A stretch of 64,000 bases of DNA from contig LR746269.1 in assembly GCA_902729315.2 (NCBI GenBank), positions 1,374,501 to 1,438,500 on the forward strand, read 5' to 3'. Positions 50,182-61,682 of this stretch are shown one piece after another; the first letter of the stretch is position 1; each line of letters starts with the position of its first letter. The notes beneath the pieces were generated by a model, which was not told where the DNA came from, searched no databases, and saw only the letters and a list, made by a program, of their open reading frames with translations. This stretch comes from Spirodela intermedia. Its lineage: Eukaryota > Streptophyta > Magnoliopsida > Alismatales > Araceae. The position numbers were made by a program, and so were the translations under genes.

Positions 50182-52200
50182 ACATACAAGCAAAAACCAA
50201 GAAAGCCAAACAGGGAATTTGGGGCAACGAATCAGACAGAAATGCAAGACCCAGGCGAAAATCACGGCCGCGGAGCGCGATAGAACCCTAATTTCGCCGG
50301 AGATGGCGGGACCTCCAGGTAGAGCCGACAGCTAGGGTTTCGAACCTTTGTGTACGGTGAAGAAACAGAATGAAAGAGAATGAGGGGGGGGTGGAGGGGG
50401 AGGGAGGGAGAGAGAGAGAGCATCGTTTTTCAACGGTCAACTATATTTTGCTACCTGATGATATTATGCCGTTGACTTACTAGATTAATAGTACGGACGT
50501 CAGTGGGCCGTCAGATATGCGCCCGAGTTGGGCCGCCCAAAAATATCTGGGCTTTTTGTATCACCCACAAATAGATCTCACCAAGTGTGAGCATATTATT
50601 TTTCTATAAAAGCAAAATTATATTTTTCATCATCTTCGTTAATAAGTGGCCACATTTGGTAACATAATACCATATAAAATTACTCACCATTTATTTTACT
50701 AAAATTTTCCATTTTAAGTTATGATATATATTATACTTCAAAACTATATCTCCACCTATGCATATATTTTAGTGATATAAAAATAAATGGGTTATCTAAC
50801 GGTCATGGTTTACTTGCTGTTTTTAAAATGTTTTTTGCAAAAAAGAAGATTTTTTAAACTAAATGCAGCAAGGGAAGAGGAGATAGAAATTTCTTCGAAA
50901 TAGAAAATTTGAAATAGAATAATAAAAAATTAAGAAAAAGGCCATCATTTTCTTTCCAACTTGTACGGTTGATTACTAAGAATGAGAGGAGTCATTGCGC
51001 CAGGGCAGGATCTCTCTCTCTCTCTCTCTCTCCCTCTCTCTCTCTCTCTCAAGAACCTTCTTCAAATTCTTGTCAAATGACGTCAAAATTTCCTTTCATA
51101 CCTGATTTTATGCCTCTAACCTTGGCAACTCAGGCAATTAAAATACTCTTGAAAACGCTATACATAGATGTCTCTCTGTGGGCTTATGGGCTTGGTCGGG
51201 GTCTAGATGGGGAGTGGATGGGCTCGACTGGAGCTATTTTCTCGTTCCGGCCAGGAATTTTAGGATTAGACTCAAAAACATCCCCGAATATCAGATCTTT
51301 TCATGAGAGAGAAACAAAAGAATGAGGGAGAAAATTAATTACGACCGCTTACCTGCGAGTCTGTGTGTCTAAAATGGAGATTTAATGATGGACAAGTTAT
51401 TGATTGACGCACAGCTTGCAGAGTCGCAGCTAGTGTTCAGTGCCTCGCACATGTCCACCAACAAACGTAGGCATATTAATTTCCTTGAAACAGACCAGTC
51501 CGGCCCACCCCCTCTCTCTCTTCCTGTTTTCTCCCTCTTTTCAGTCAAATATGATAGTACACAGTAGATTTGCTGTGATATGATGGAGTAATGGGGGGAA
51601 GTAGAGTGATGGTGATCTCATAGTGCCCATTTTTATGTACATCTGTCTCTCTCTCTGTCTCTGTTTCTCTCTCTCTCTCTCTCCCGCCAGCTAGCTGCCT
51701 TCCCCCTAAAATTCAGACATAATACGTAGCACAGTACACTTGATATATTATGATGGAACAAAGTACAAGGCTGCTGGTCTCATCACATCCATTTTTATCT
51801 GGACAACTCCCTCTCTGTATCTATCTCTTCCTTTTGTCCCCCTCGTCCGTTGAGACATCTGGCTTAGTGCAAACAGTAGTGTCATTCTACGTTCTTCGAT
51901 GAAGATAACTCTCTCTCTCTCTCTCGTGCCTTGACTCGTTCTACGTAGACCATCCGCCAACGTTGGCACCGGACAGCGGAAGCAACGCAGGATGCAGTCA
52001 ACAATAAGTTGGCACGACACATCGCATAACTGCACCATTCAATTGCGAGGAGATGTTGCATAGCTGACACGGTTCGTCGAGCAGCTATGCACGTGAGACT
52101 TGGCCTTTGCCGGCACGTGTAAGGACGATATACAGCGCCCGCCTCGCTCGAGCTGGGTCTGCCGTTTATGGAGCTCAACCACTTCTCCAGTTGGCACCAT

Positions 52201-52235
<35 letters not shown>

Positions 52236-53042
52236 AAGGACAGGAAGAGGAAGGGATACAGCGAGAGAAGATGGGTTTCTTTTGAGATACACTGAACCAA
52301 GAAGGTCATTCGGCATCTCTATTTACTCTACTTTCTTCTGTCGCCTGCAGTCGAACTAGACTGACGAAGCGGAAGCTGTTCCCTACGTGGACTCCCTTCT
52401 TCCTGACTCTACCAAATCCAATGTCAACCACACGTGGACCACATCCAGGGATCTCCCCCCCCTCCCCTCTCTGTCTCTCTCTCTCTCGCTAGCTATTTCC
52501 TCCCTCTTTCTCGCTTCCCCTTGGACCTTGGACCCTCTGCTTCTCTCTCCCCCCCTCTCTGACCTGAAGGAGGTCATTGGAAGGTAGATGTCTCTTCTGA
52601 GCCGCCTGCAAGCGAAGTCCATCACCGGATGAGCTCAAAGATAAGATCGACGTTGCTCGAACTCATGGCTGTCGAGCTCGGACAAACCGAGGCCAACTGT
52701 AACATGCGTCCGCGTAGCGGCAGCTAGCACGTGCTGGGAAGCTCAGCCGTACGCCGCCGCGGGGGTCTTCCCCTTCCGACTATAAAAGGAAATGATACGG
52801 TCTATTATTTCTAGACATAAATGGCCGGAAAAATCTGCTACAGTCTCCGCATCGATAAATTTCGACCTAAAATTGGCATAAATTTTACCCAAAAGAGATC
52901 AGGCGTGGCACGGTTGTTTCCCAGAAAAGGGTTTTTTTTCTTGGGTGATATATCTGATTAGTTAAAACTCAAGTTTCTCCTGCGGGTGCGAACTTGAGAC
53001 TTGCCTATTGAAGTGAGATCCACTGCTGTAATCAGACCGAAC

Positions 53043-53046
<4 letters not shown>

Positions 53047-53114
<68 letters not shown>

Positions 53115-53117
53115 TGG
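53047..53117 (+). repeat. (GA)n microsatellite
   Basis: About 65 bp of perfect GA in otherwise unremarkable intergenic DNA. Confidence 0.95.
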
Positions 53118-54397
53118 GGGAGCATCTGTGCTAAAAATTCTGTCTCTTTCACCTTGTCCTCTCCAGACGGCATAGCCCACTCCTTGACCTCATGTACATA
53201 GATAAATACATATATTCCAAGAAGATCTAAGAACCTTGTAGACGTCAAATTACTGGAATAGAAAGAGGTTCGCCAATATCTATGTACATTGATTTTTACG
53301 AAAATTTATTCGACCCCAGTTGGACTCGCCGACTCAAAACCTAAAGGTTAGGCGATTTGTTACCGCAGTTTATTTAGACTCTGCGTGGAATTGCTCGAAC
53401 TCGATCACCTGAATATGTCGAGGCCGAGAAGACTAAGGTAGACAGTAGGCCATGTAGGGTTCCTCGTGCCGCCTTGAGCATCCCTACCTGGAACCCTAGC
53501 GCAGATCTTCTGAACACCGTACGAATTGGGAAGACCACTCTCGTAAAGTTGACAAACCCTCTCTTTATGCCTTACAATCAGATTTTTAGCGTAATCTAGG
53601 GATTCAATACTAAATTTGTGTTGAACATTGAGTATACCCGTTGTTTTGGAAATGGGGTTCTAATCAAGTGACGAAAATACAGTTTTCTTGGGGATCTTGG
53701 TGGAAAAGATAGGGATTCGTATGCAAATTCAGTTGAACAGGCTCAAACGTAGAACAAGATCAAATGGAAGAAAAGCAGGCCAATTAGGGTTCTTCCTTTC
53801 TTCCGAGAGTGACATTATCGGGGCGAGCACTAGCGTAAAAACTCAGAAACTTACATCGATGGTCTTTCCCAAGCGAGTGGAAACAACGGGGTCGACGTCG
53901 GGTACCGTACATGCTTCACTGTCTGTCGTCTGCTCTGCGTGGTGGCATTAATGGCGAGGTGGTCCTCGCCGCGGACTGCTGCGAATCCCGGAGGAAGCTC
54001 TTGTCGCGCTCGAACTGGTTTTTCCCTCATTTAAGCGATGGGGGTTCGACAGGAAGGATTGCAGACGAGGTCTTCCCATCGCTGTCTCTCCTGCGCCGTC
54101 GCCATGGAGGGATCAAATGGCCGGGCCGAGATCGTGAGGATAAGAACAGCATCCCTTCCCGCATCCGGTCGCGGTTTATCTACGCTGTCGCCCCCTAGCC
54201 ACACGCTCACCGCCCGGGGATGCTGCCGAAAGACGATTTTGAGGGCGGCGAGAGCAAAACTGGGGTGTTGTCTTGAGGAGAGGAGTTGCGACGATGAAGG
54301 AAATATAGGCAGATTTTCCTCTCATTTACACGTACTGTGTTTGTGGATTGTCGCACTTGACTATTGGCCTCGCAGGCAAGGTCACCGCGTGACGTAA

Positions 54398-54770
54398 CTT
54401 TAGGTCTCTCTCTCTCTCTCTCTCTCTCTATCCCTCTATTACGGTATATCTTTACATCTCCCTCTCTAGATACATATATATATCCCTCCTCTCTCCCTCA
54501 CTCTCCTCTTGTCAATTTCCTCACTATCATGTCTCTCTCCCTCTCTCTCTCTCTATATCTATCTCCTTGTCATCAACGTACACACACACACACTCTCTCT
54601 ATCAATTTGTCGCTCTACCTGTCTCCCTCTCTCTCCATCTGTCTATCTTTCTCTCTTTCTCTCCCGATCTTTTATCTATGTTCTCTCTCTGTTATCCGTC
54701 TGTTTCCCTCTCCCTCCACCCACCTATCTATCTAGGCACATCTCTCTCTCTCTTTCTCTCTCTGCGGGGT
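54398..54770 (+). repeat. Compound pyrimidine-rich microsatellite block
   Basis: About 370 bp made almost entirely of CT, CCCT, TATC and CA words on the plus strand, including a perfect CA run near 54579-54591. Frames through it give only Ser/Leu-rich text, so it is not coding. Confidence 0.85.
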
Positions 54771-57466
54771 TACTGAAAGTAGCTTGAGGAAGTTGTCGAC
54801 CCAAACGTAGCCGGAATTTCAGTCATCATTCGCCATCTCCATTTGCCCCATTTTATTACCGCTCAAAGTCTAAAGCGCCACCACGCATGCCTTTCTTCAC
54901 CTCGTCTCTTCTCTCTCTCTCTATATCCTCTCTCCTCTTCTGCCGGAAGGTGGGAGGTGGGCTCGGTCACATGATGCGTCCCACGTGTCACGTGATCGGA
55001 AGCTGCCGAGGCGACGATAGAGAGAGGAGACCAACTGTAAAGCGCGCAGAGTGGACAAACGAGAGCCGTAGCTGCCGAATAATGGAGCTGCCGCGTCTGC
55101 TCCCCCTCGCTGTTCCCCCTGTCCGATCCTACCCCTCCTGCCCCCGCCTACATAGATAGCTAGATGGATAGATAGGCAGATAGATTTGGAGAGAGAGGGA
55201 AACTCAAGAAGACGAGAGAGAAGCGGAGAAGAGGCTCGAGACTCGCAGCCAAACACGCTCAACCCATTTGATAAACATAACAGATCGATAGCTGGGTAGA
55301 TTGATAGAGAGAGGGAGGCAGGCAGAGAGATAGAAGAGAGAGAAGATGGGATCTCCGTTGGATGAGGACGATGGGTTCCATGAGAGGGCTTCGAGCCCCC
55401 GTCGGGTCGTTGTCCGGCCAACCGACTCGTGGATTCCTGTGCCCTGGGCTCTTCGGATTCGACCGTTCATCGGATAGAACAGCGACGCCGTCCCGCTTTC
55501 TTTCGACGATGGACTTACTACCCCCGACCGTCCTTTCATCCCGGGAGAGAGAAACTGAAGAGAGAGACGTAGACCTTGACGAACTGTTCGTCGGTGCTTT
55601 CATGCAACGTGCTTCCTTTTTAATGAAAACAGGCGGATCTGATGACACTGGTGACGCGTCGCCTTCGGCGATGCTTTTGTCGCAGGAGAGAGAAGCTGAT
55701 GAGAGAGAGAGAGAGTTAATGCGAGAGGCACAGCTTGTAGGGACTATATGTTTGTCATAGGACTTCTGCCATAGAATATAGAGACGGAGTGACATGTTCC
55801 ATTCATGCAACGATGTAACTTACGTTGACAATCCTCCGAAGGCGTAGTCCCGCCAAATTTCTCTAGATGAGTTTATGATCATGCACCTATCACAAACCAC
55901 ATGATACGTTCACACATTTCCATCGAGAATTGAAGGAAGACCCATGCTTTCAGATCACGCCCTGCACGCAGAGGGCCCATTAGATTCGAGGAGTGAAGGA
56001 GTTTGACCTTAAAAATTCATGAGATGGGCATGGTTGACCGCTCGATCCCTAGATATAACCAAGACTACGTGGAGAACAAAGAAGGGTAAAAAACCTGCCG
56101 ATTATTTGGTTGTAGTCGTGTCGGAGCGGACAGATCCTGGAGAACACGGCTCATCAAGCTTAGCCATGCCCCTCGAGCAAACTCTTGAAAGTTGCAGTGT
56201 GACATGGGCGCTTACCATTGATGATCAAAAAGGGGAAACTGAGAGCTATTCTCTTGGGCATGTCCGCGGGAAATCCGTAGATCATGTTGATTAGGATGAC
56301 GTGATGCCACAAGTCAACCATTGGAGAGTATATACGCGCTCTCTCTTTCTCTCTCGTTTGACCTGTGAAGCACATTCCTAGTATTGGATTTGGGCTGTGA
56401 TATGGTGACCGCGCCATGCATTCCCCACCAATTCTAACCATTGGTGGTCATCTACGGATACTTCACAGTGACAGTAGCACAAAGCACTAGCATGAGCTAG
56501 AGGATGGGATCAACAACGCTGGATCAGTTCAAGATCATCTCCCATTTAGTAGGTCAACTCATTCTTAAGAGGTCAACGAACGATATTAATGGAGCGTATG
56601 ATTGATTGCCTTCATTTTATTAGGTTTATTATGAAAATTTAACCGGCATCGTGAGTTTTGCTCGATCATGACCGGGGATTCTTCTCCAGGATCACATCAA
56701 GGGAATGATATCCAAGACGCGAGCAGGCTTCAGCATTTCATATTAAATAAATTAAATTGATTGAAATGCCAAAAGGGACAATAAATTGGAAATTATGTTC
56801 AAATCAAATGAGGCTGTCGGAGATCGGGTGTGTTCCGTAGTCCGGCAGACATCTCTACAGCGGCGGATGGGGGAGGAGGGGGGGCCACTAGCCTCCCTCC
56901 CCCCCGCGGGCCCAACACGGCCGGCCCTTCTCCTTCCTCCGACCAGTCGTCTGCGCGCTGTTTGTTTTATTGCCTCCTGCTTTCCCTATCCTCTGCTGGC
57001 GGACTTCCTGTTTTACCCATCTTCTTCTTCTCTCTTCTGTGAGGCCGGGGAGGCGAAGAAGATTCCCTCCGTCTCCCTGGGTCCTCTCCCTCCTCCCCAC
57101 TCCGGGGTCTCTTTCTTTTCCCGGGCATGCCCCGCTTTCTCCTCTCCTTTTTTCTAGGTGGGGGGTGAGAGGGGTTTAGGCTCCGCCCCACAGCTTCCTC
57201 CGGGGGCCCTCTGGTTCAGCGGCGGTGGGACTCCGGCGGGTCTTCTTTTGGGGGCGGCGTGGATGAGATTGTGGGGGTTGGATGGCCGGAAGCGGCAGCA
57301 GCAGCGCGAGGAGGCCGGAACTGTCACAGCAGCAGCAGGAGCAGCAGGAGCGGCAACGGAGGAAGGATTAGGGTTTTGAAAGCTGGAAGGGAAGGCGGGG
57401 AAAGAGGGTTTCGAGCGGCTGAGGGAGCGAGCTTGTGAGTTCGAATATGCGCGTTTCTCCGAGGGG

Positions 57467-58339
57467 ATGGAAGAGAGCCACCGCCACCATCTGCACCAGT
57501 ACCACCAGCAGCAGCAGCATCAGCTGCTGCAGCCCCGCCACGGCCGGCCGGCGGCGCAGTCCAGGTTGGTGGCGCTGAAGGACACCGTGGGGGAGATCGT
57601 AGAGGTGGAGGGGGGCCACATTGTGCGGTCCACCGGCCGCAAGGACCGCCACAGCAAGGTCTTCACGGCCAAGGGCCCAAGGGACCGCCGGGTCCGCCTC
57701 TCCGCCCACACCGCCATCCAGTTCTACGACGTCCAGGACCGCCTCGGCTACGACCGCCCCAGCAAGGCCGTCGACTGGCTCATCAAGAACGCCAAGGCCG
57801 CCATTGACGAGCTCGCCGAGCTCCCACCCTGGAACCCCACGGACCAGAGCCCTCCTCCTCTCCAGCAGGAGGAAGCTACCCACGAACCGCCGGGAGGACC
57901 CACCAGGAAGCGGCTGCCTGAGTCGGACCCCGTCGCGTCGTCCCCCGCCTTCGTCTTCGGCGCCGGCAACTTCTTGCCGCCGTCTCTGGACTCCGATTCC
58001 ATCGCCGACACCATCAAGTACTTCTTCCCGGTGTCCGCCGCCACCGGCGGCGCTTCCATCCCCGGCGGTGGTTTCCAGAGCTACCCGTCGGTGGACCTCC
58101 TGCAGCGCGGCGGGTCGCAGGCCCAGGATCTCCGTCTCTCGCTTCAGTCCTTCCAGGAGCCGATTCTTCTGCACCACCCCCAACAGCCGCCCGCCACCGC
58201 CGAGCAGTCGCTCTTCACCAGCTCCTCCTCCACCGCTCTGGCCTTCGATGGGAGCTCCCCCGGTTGGCCCGATCTGAACCAGCGGGCGTTCTCGTGGAAT
58301 GGTCCCGAGGAGAATGGTGGCGCCGGCAGCGGCGGTGGC

Positions 58340-58373
<34 letters not shown>

Positions 58374-58654
58374 GAGGGTTCATCTTCTCGGTTCCGCCGC
58401 CACAGGCCGTGCCGCTGCACCCAGTGCTCGGCCAAGGCCAGTTTCTCACACAGAGGGGTCCCCTTCAGTCCATTGCATCGCCCCATGTCCGCGCTTGGAC
58501 GGACGCCGCGGCGGTGCTTCAGCCGGCGCCGTCCTTCGCGGCGGCGGCCGGCGGATTCTCAGGGTTCCGTGTACCAGCGCGGATTCAGGGCGAGGAGGAG
58601 CACGACGGCATCCCCAGAAAGCCGTCCTCTACTTCCTCCGCTTCTCGCCATTGA
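57467..58654 (+). CDS. TCP: CIN-class (class II) TCP transcription factor, miR319-regulated type
   Basis: Single-exon 395-aa TCP factor that binds GTGGNCC-type sites and promotes the switch from proliferation to differentiation in leaves. Seen: His/Gln-rich N-terminus, then the TCP basic helix-loop-helix domain at about residues 56-113 ([56 protein letters not shown]). This is the class II form, longer in the basic region. Later come [18 protein letters not shown] and [12 protein letters not shown] blocks found in TCP3/4/10-like proteins, a poly-Gly tract from a GGC run (about 58328-58378), and the miR319 site. The start at 57467 is the first in-frame ATG of the family's expected length. A 372-aa antisense frame covers the gene but is a GC artefact. 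Confidence 0.93.
58453..58473 (+). promoter_or_regulatory. miR319 target site in the TCP coding sequence
   Basis: GAGGGGTCCCCTTCAGTCCAT matches the conserved miR319 target of CIN-class TCP genes and encodes the conserved RGPLQSI. Pairing with miR319 would be continuous over the CCCTTCAGTCCA core, with mismatches in the 5' part of the site, as in known targets. Cleavage of the mRNA here is established for the family and inferred for this gene. Confidence 0.85.
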
Positions 58655-58700
58655 CGACGGAAAGCTTAAGATCGACATCCCCCGGCTCGTCCTCCATCTG

Positions 58701-58798
58701 GTAACCCAAACTCCATTTTCAAACTTCCGAGAATCGCCCTCGCTCACCCAAAATCACCTCAACATCCTTTTTTTTTCTTTCCTTTTTCCCCTGCGCAG
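58701..58798 (+). other. Possible 3'UTR intron of the TCP gene
   Basis: CATCTG|GTAACC at 58701 and a pyrimidine-rich acceptor CCCCTGCGCAG ending at 58798 bound a 98-bp segment shortly after the stop codon. CIN-class TCP genes often have an intron in the 3'UTR. No transcript evidence is available here. Confidence 0.4.
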
Positions 58799-59857
58799 CT
58801 GCTCACTGATTCGCCAAGCCGTGGAGGAGTCTAAGGATAGATCTCTGTCACCTTCCGAAGAAACCAGGTTTCTCCTTCCCGTAGGCTCTGCGAAGAGCCT
58901 CCTCCTCTCTACTGTTCTTGTTCTTGGTGTTCTTTTAGTTGTTCTCATCTTCGTCAGAAGCACTGTTTCCCCCTCGGGGTAACCTTGTAAGTTGTTGCCT
59001 TTCCTTCTGGGGAGCTCCCCATGGTTTCAGGAACTCCACTCCCCAGCAACGGGGTTCCGATTGGGACATTCAGGCACGCCCTCCTCTTGGGTTAGATTCC
59101 TCTGCAATCAGTGGCCTTCCTTCTTCCCTGTCTGTATCCCTCGCCACCCAGAAAACCCTAAAACGGAAACTCCCCACGCCCCCTCCCGGCGGCGGGGCAT
59201 CTGTCTCTTTCCCATCTTGTCATTCTCCCTGTCTGTCAGAGAGGGGTCGCAGATCTTTCCCCTCTCCCCCGGCCGGTGATTGGGCATCACCCTCCGGGGG
59301 ATTCCATGACCGGGCATCGAGACCCATCGGAGCATTCAACTCCTCGGAAGAAGTTGGGGGCTTTGTGGTCTCCTTAATCTCCGGCGGATGGCCGGTCCCT
59401 TGAACTCCTCGTCTCTAAGACCAATCGTCCGTGAGAGTAGGCAGCAGGGCGGCCATCCCCCGCCGCTGTCTCTCCCGGCGACGGCGGGGGCGACGCACGC
59501 CGGAGAGGGTCAGCTCCGCCGTCTCAGAGAGCCGTGCCGAAAGACACCCTTTTTGTTATCTGCAGTTAATTTAGTGGGCTCTGTGCGAAGAGACTGCTCT
59601 CTTACTGGGTGGAGGCTTCTTTGATAAGGCTTTCGACCCCCAAAATACGAGTTCTTCTCTGGAAGGCCGGAGGAAGTATGACGATCTCCACTTGTTTAAA
59701 GCTTCTAGTCAACCCCCCTGCAGATTGATCACGGCGGGGGAGGGGGCTATCGTCTTCACCAGGCCAACAGAGCCGACCTTCGACCGCCAGAAGCAGCGAA
59801 GGTTTTAGGTCACCTATGTACACAACAATCCACGAGAAAGACGAGTTCTTCTCCCTT
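58799..59857. other. Convergent spacer, TCP / IQD
   Basis: About 1 kb between two tail-to-tail genes, expected to contain both 3'UTRs. GC-rich with chance open frames of up to about 150 codons that resemble nothing known. Confidence 0.5.
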
Positions 59858-61682
59858 CTTCTACACCGGTTTCCCGACCGTTGCGGCCGGCTTGGCCCGA
59901 GCGGAGGCCGTTCTCCGGCCGTCTTTTCTCGTCGTCTTCGCCGGCGACGGTTTCTCGGCAGCGGCGGCGGCGGGGGGCTGAGGGGGGCGGGGCTCCCACG
60001 GCCGCGCTGCCACCCAGCGGTCCATCCAGCTCCAGCTCCAGCCGTCCTCTCCTTGCTCGTAGACGAATTGGTGGCCGAGCTTCTTCTCTCCGGCGTTTGC
60101 CCTCCACTGTCAACGACGACGGAAACTCAGAGGGGAGCGAATAACGGGGAAGGGATCGGATTCGAGAACCGACCTGGTGAGCGAAGGCGTAGGCCATGGC
60201 CCGCTCCCGCTTGGCCGCCGCCTCCTTTCTCTGCCGCGTCCGCGCGAGCATCTCCTCCCTCGTTTCAGGCCCTCCGCGCCACTCCGCCAGCTGATGAGTT
60301 CCGAAATGCAGCACCATGGCGGACATTTCCATAAATGGGAAGATTTAGACTTAATGGGTTCGAACAGGAACTAAATTTAGAGCAAGAAAAATCAGAGTTT
60401 TCCCCATAAAACTAAAAAACCTAAACACGAACTATGGAGAACATCCTCCTGTTCAGTGTGCATCTGTTTTTTTTTTTTTTTTGTCCTATTTAGATGGTTC
60501 TTCTTCTACCTCTGGATCATGCAGTTTATCCCCGGGTTTTGACTGGCTGTCAAACCTCTTTTCCCTGCTCCGGCGTTCGATCACCAGCGAACGGCGACGA
60601 GCAGATATCTCAGATTGAATCTTCGTCCATGACTGCACGCAGCTCATGGTGCTGGATGCCTGCCCACGAACGGGATCCCCCTGAGCGAAGTCCCTCAATC
60701 TCTTCTCACCTCTCAACGACTGCAAGATCTTTCGCGCCTGGAAGCAGATGAACCGCCATTAATGGCAGCTTCAGATTTCTTGAAATATATATTGTATGGT
60801 GTTAGGCTAAAGAAACCACAGCAATCAGCTGAATGCACCCGAAAAGAAAACAATGAACGATTGTTGATTAAATACTAATTAATAGTATCTGTGTTCTTGA
60901 TCGGCTCTCCATCCCAGCCTACCTTGTGGCATCTGAATGCTGTCTGAATGCGTGTTGCCGCAGTACCCTCATCTGAAATCCCAGAAACACCGCCAGATGC
61001 CTTGCGGCTGAGTTTATTTGGATTTTCTCCAGATTCATTCGACTTGAACCCATTAGATTCTTCAGCTGTCAAATCCTGTTCAGTAAAATAAAAATAAAAA
61101 TGAGAGAAAATGGGAGAAAATCTATAGAACAGAGATCATAGTTCACATAATTTGAAGGGCGAATTTCAGGTAAGTTCAGGTGCTACAGATCAAAATTTTG
61201 GAAGAATTCGAGAATATTTTCAGCAAGATCTCGTAATCTGCAGCTGTTGGAAAAGCATTGAACCGTAATAAACACATAAAAATGCTCATCCGACATTTTT
61301 TTTTTGGTACTGAAGCGGATGGAAAATGGTTGGCCACCGTGATCTACATCATCAGATTCAATCATTCATATGGCTTGGCAGCAGGATCTGAAGAACAACG
61401 ACTAAAGATTCTTCTCGGCCTTTTACAACAAGTCTCATCCGCCAAAACCAAGATCAAATCATATAAGTAAAGCTCGTTAATTCAAGAAATATTCCTCTAC
61501 TTCAAAATTAATGAAAAAATGTTTACACAACAAACTAGTAGCGGTCAATGATAAAAACCAGTGATGAACATGAGCTAGTCCGCTGATACTAGAATATGGT
61601 CTTGAACCTTGGAATTCTTTGACTTTGATGACCTTATTTTCTTCAGGGTAATGATCGTCTTCAACCAATCTCCGGAACCCAT
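59858..61682 (-). CDS. IQD: IQ67-domain (IQD) calmodulin-binding protein
   Basis: Scaffold that binds calmodulin and typically associates with microtubules, plasma membrane or nucleus. Rebuilt from five exons, minus strand: 61682-61608, 61075-60923, 60737-60510, 60290-60174, 60106-59858, all GT-AG and all phase 0 (273 aa). Exon 1 gives the family start MGSGDWLKTIITLKKI. Exon 2 ends with the IQ motif core AATRIQTAFRCHK and exon 3 continues ARKILQSLRGEKRL; this phase-0 intron inside the IQ67 domain is a hallmark of the family. Exon 4 carries the ARTRQRKEAAAKRERAMAYA motif. Exon 5 begins WRAN and carries WSWSWMDRWVAARPWE, seen in the short IQD proteins. RLRDFAQGD replaces the usual RLQALVQG, so the gene is somewhat diverged but open throughout. 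The paralogue is not resolved. Confidence 0.88.

Larger units (their letters stand above)
50182..57466. other. 7.3 kb gene-poor interval upstream of the TCP gene
   Basis: Holds the GTE promoter at its left end and presumably the TCP promoter at its right end. Between them I see AT-rich DNA (50580-50960) and many CT/GA runs (51010-51050, 51645-51683, 52206-52231, 53047-53117, 54398-54760, 54909-54922). Short frames at 53688, 55346 and 55362 resemble no protein I know. No transposon termini, tRNA or clear hairpin RNA precursor was recognised. Confidence 0.55.

Noticed and set aside
53280-54360. Possible retroelement or gene remnant around 53.3-54.3 kb
   Set aside because: Composition differs from its neighbours, but I found no terminal repeats, primer-binding site, polyprotein motif or spliced frame that I could defend.
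54398-54770. Ser/Leu-rich open frames over the pyrimidine block
   Set aside because: They are translations of CT/CCCT/TATC repeats in all three frames and are not proteins.
57368-58486. 372-codon open frame antisense to the TCP gene
   Set aside because: It mirrors a GC-rich coding exon; codon bias alone keeps the antisense open. The text is Gly/Val/Glu repeats with no family resemblance.
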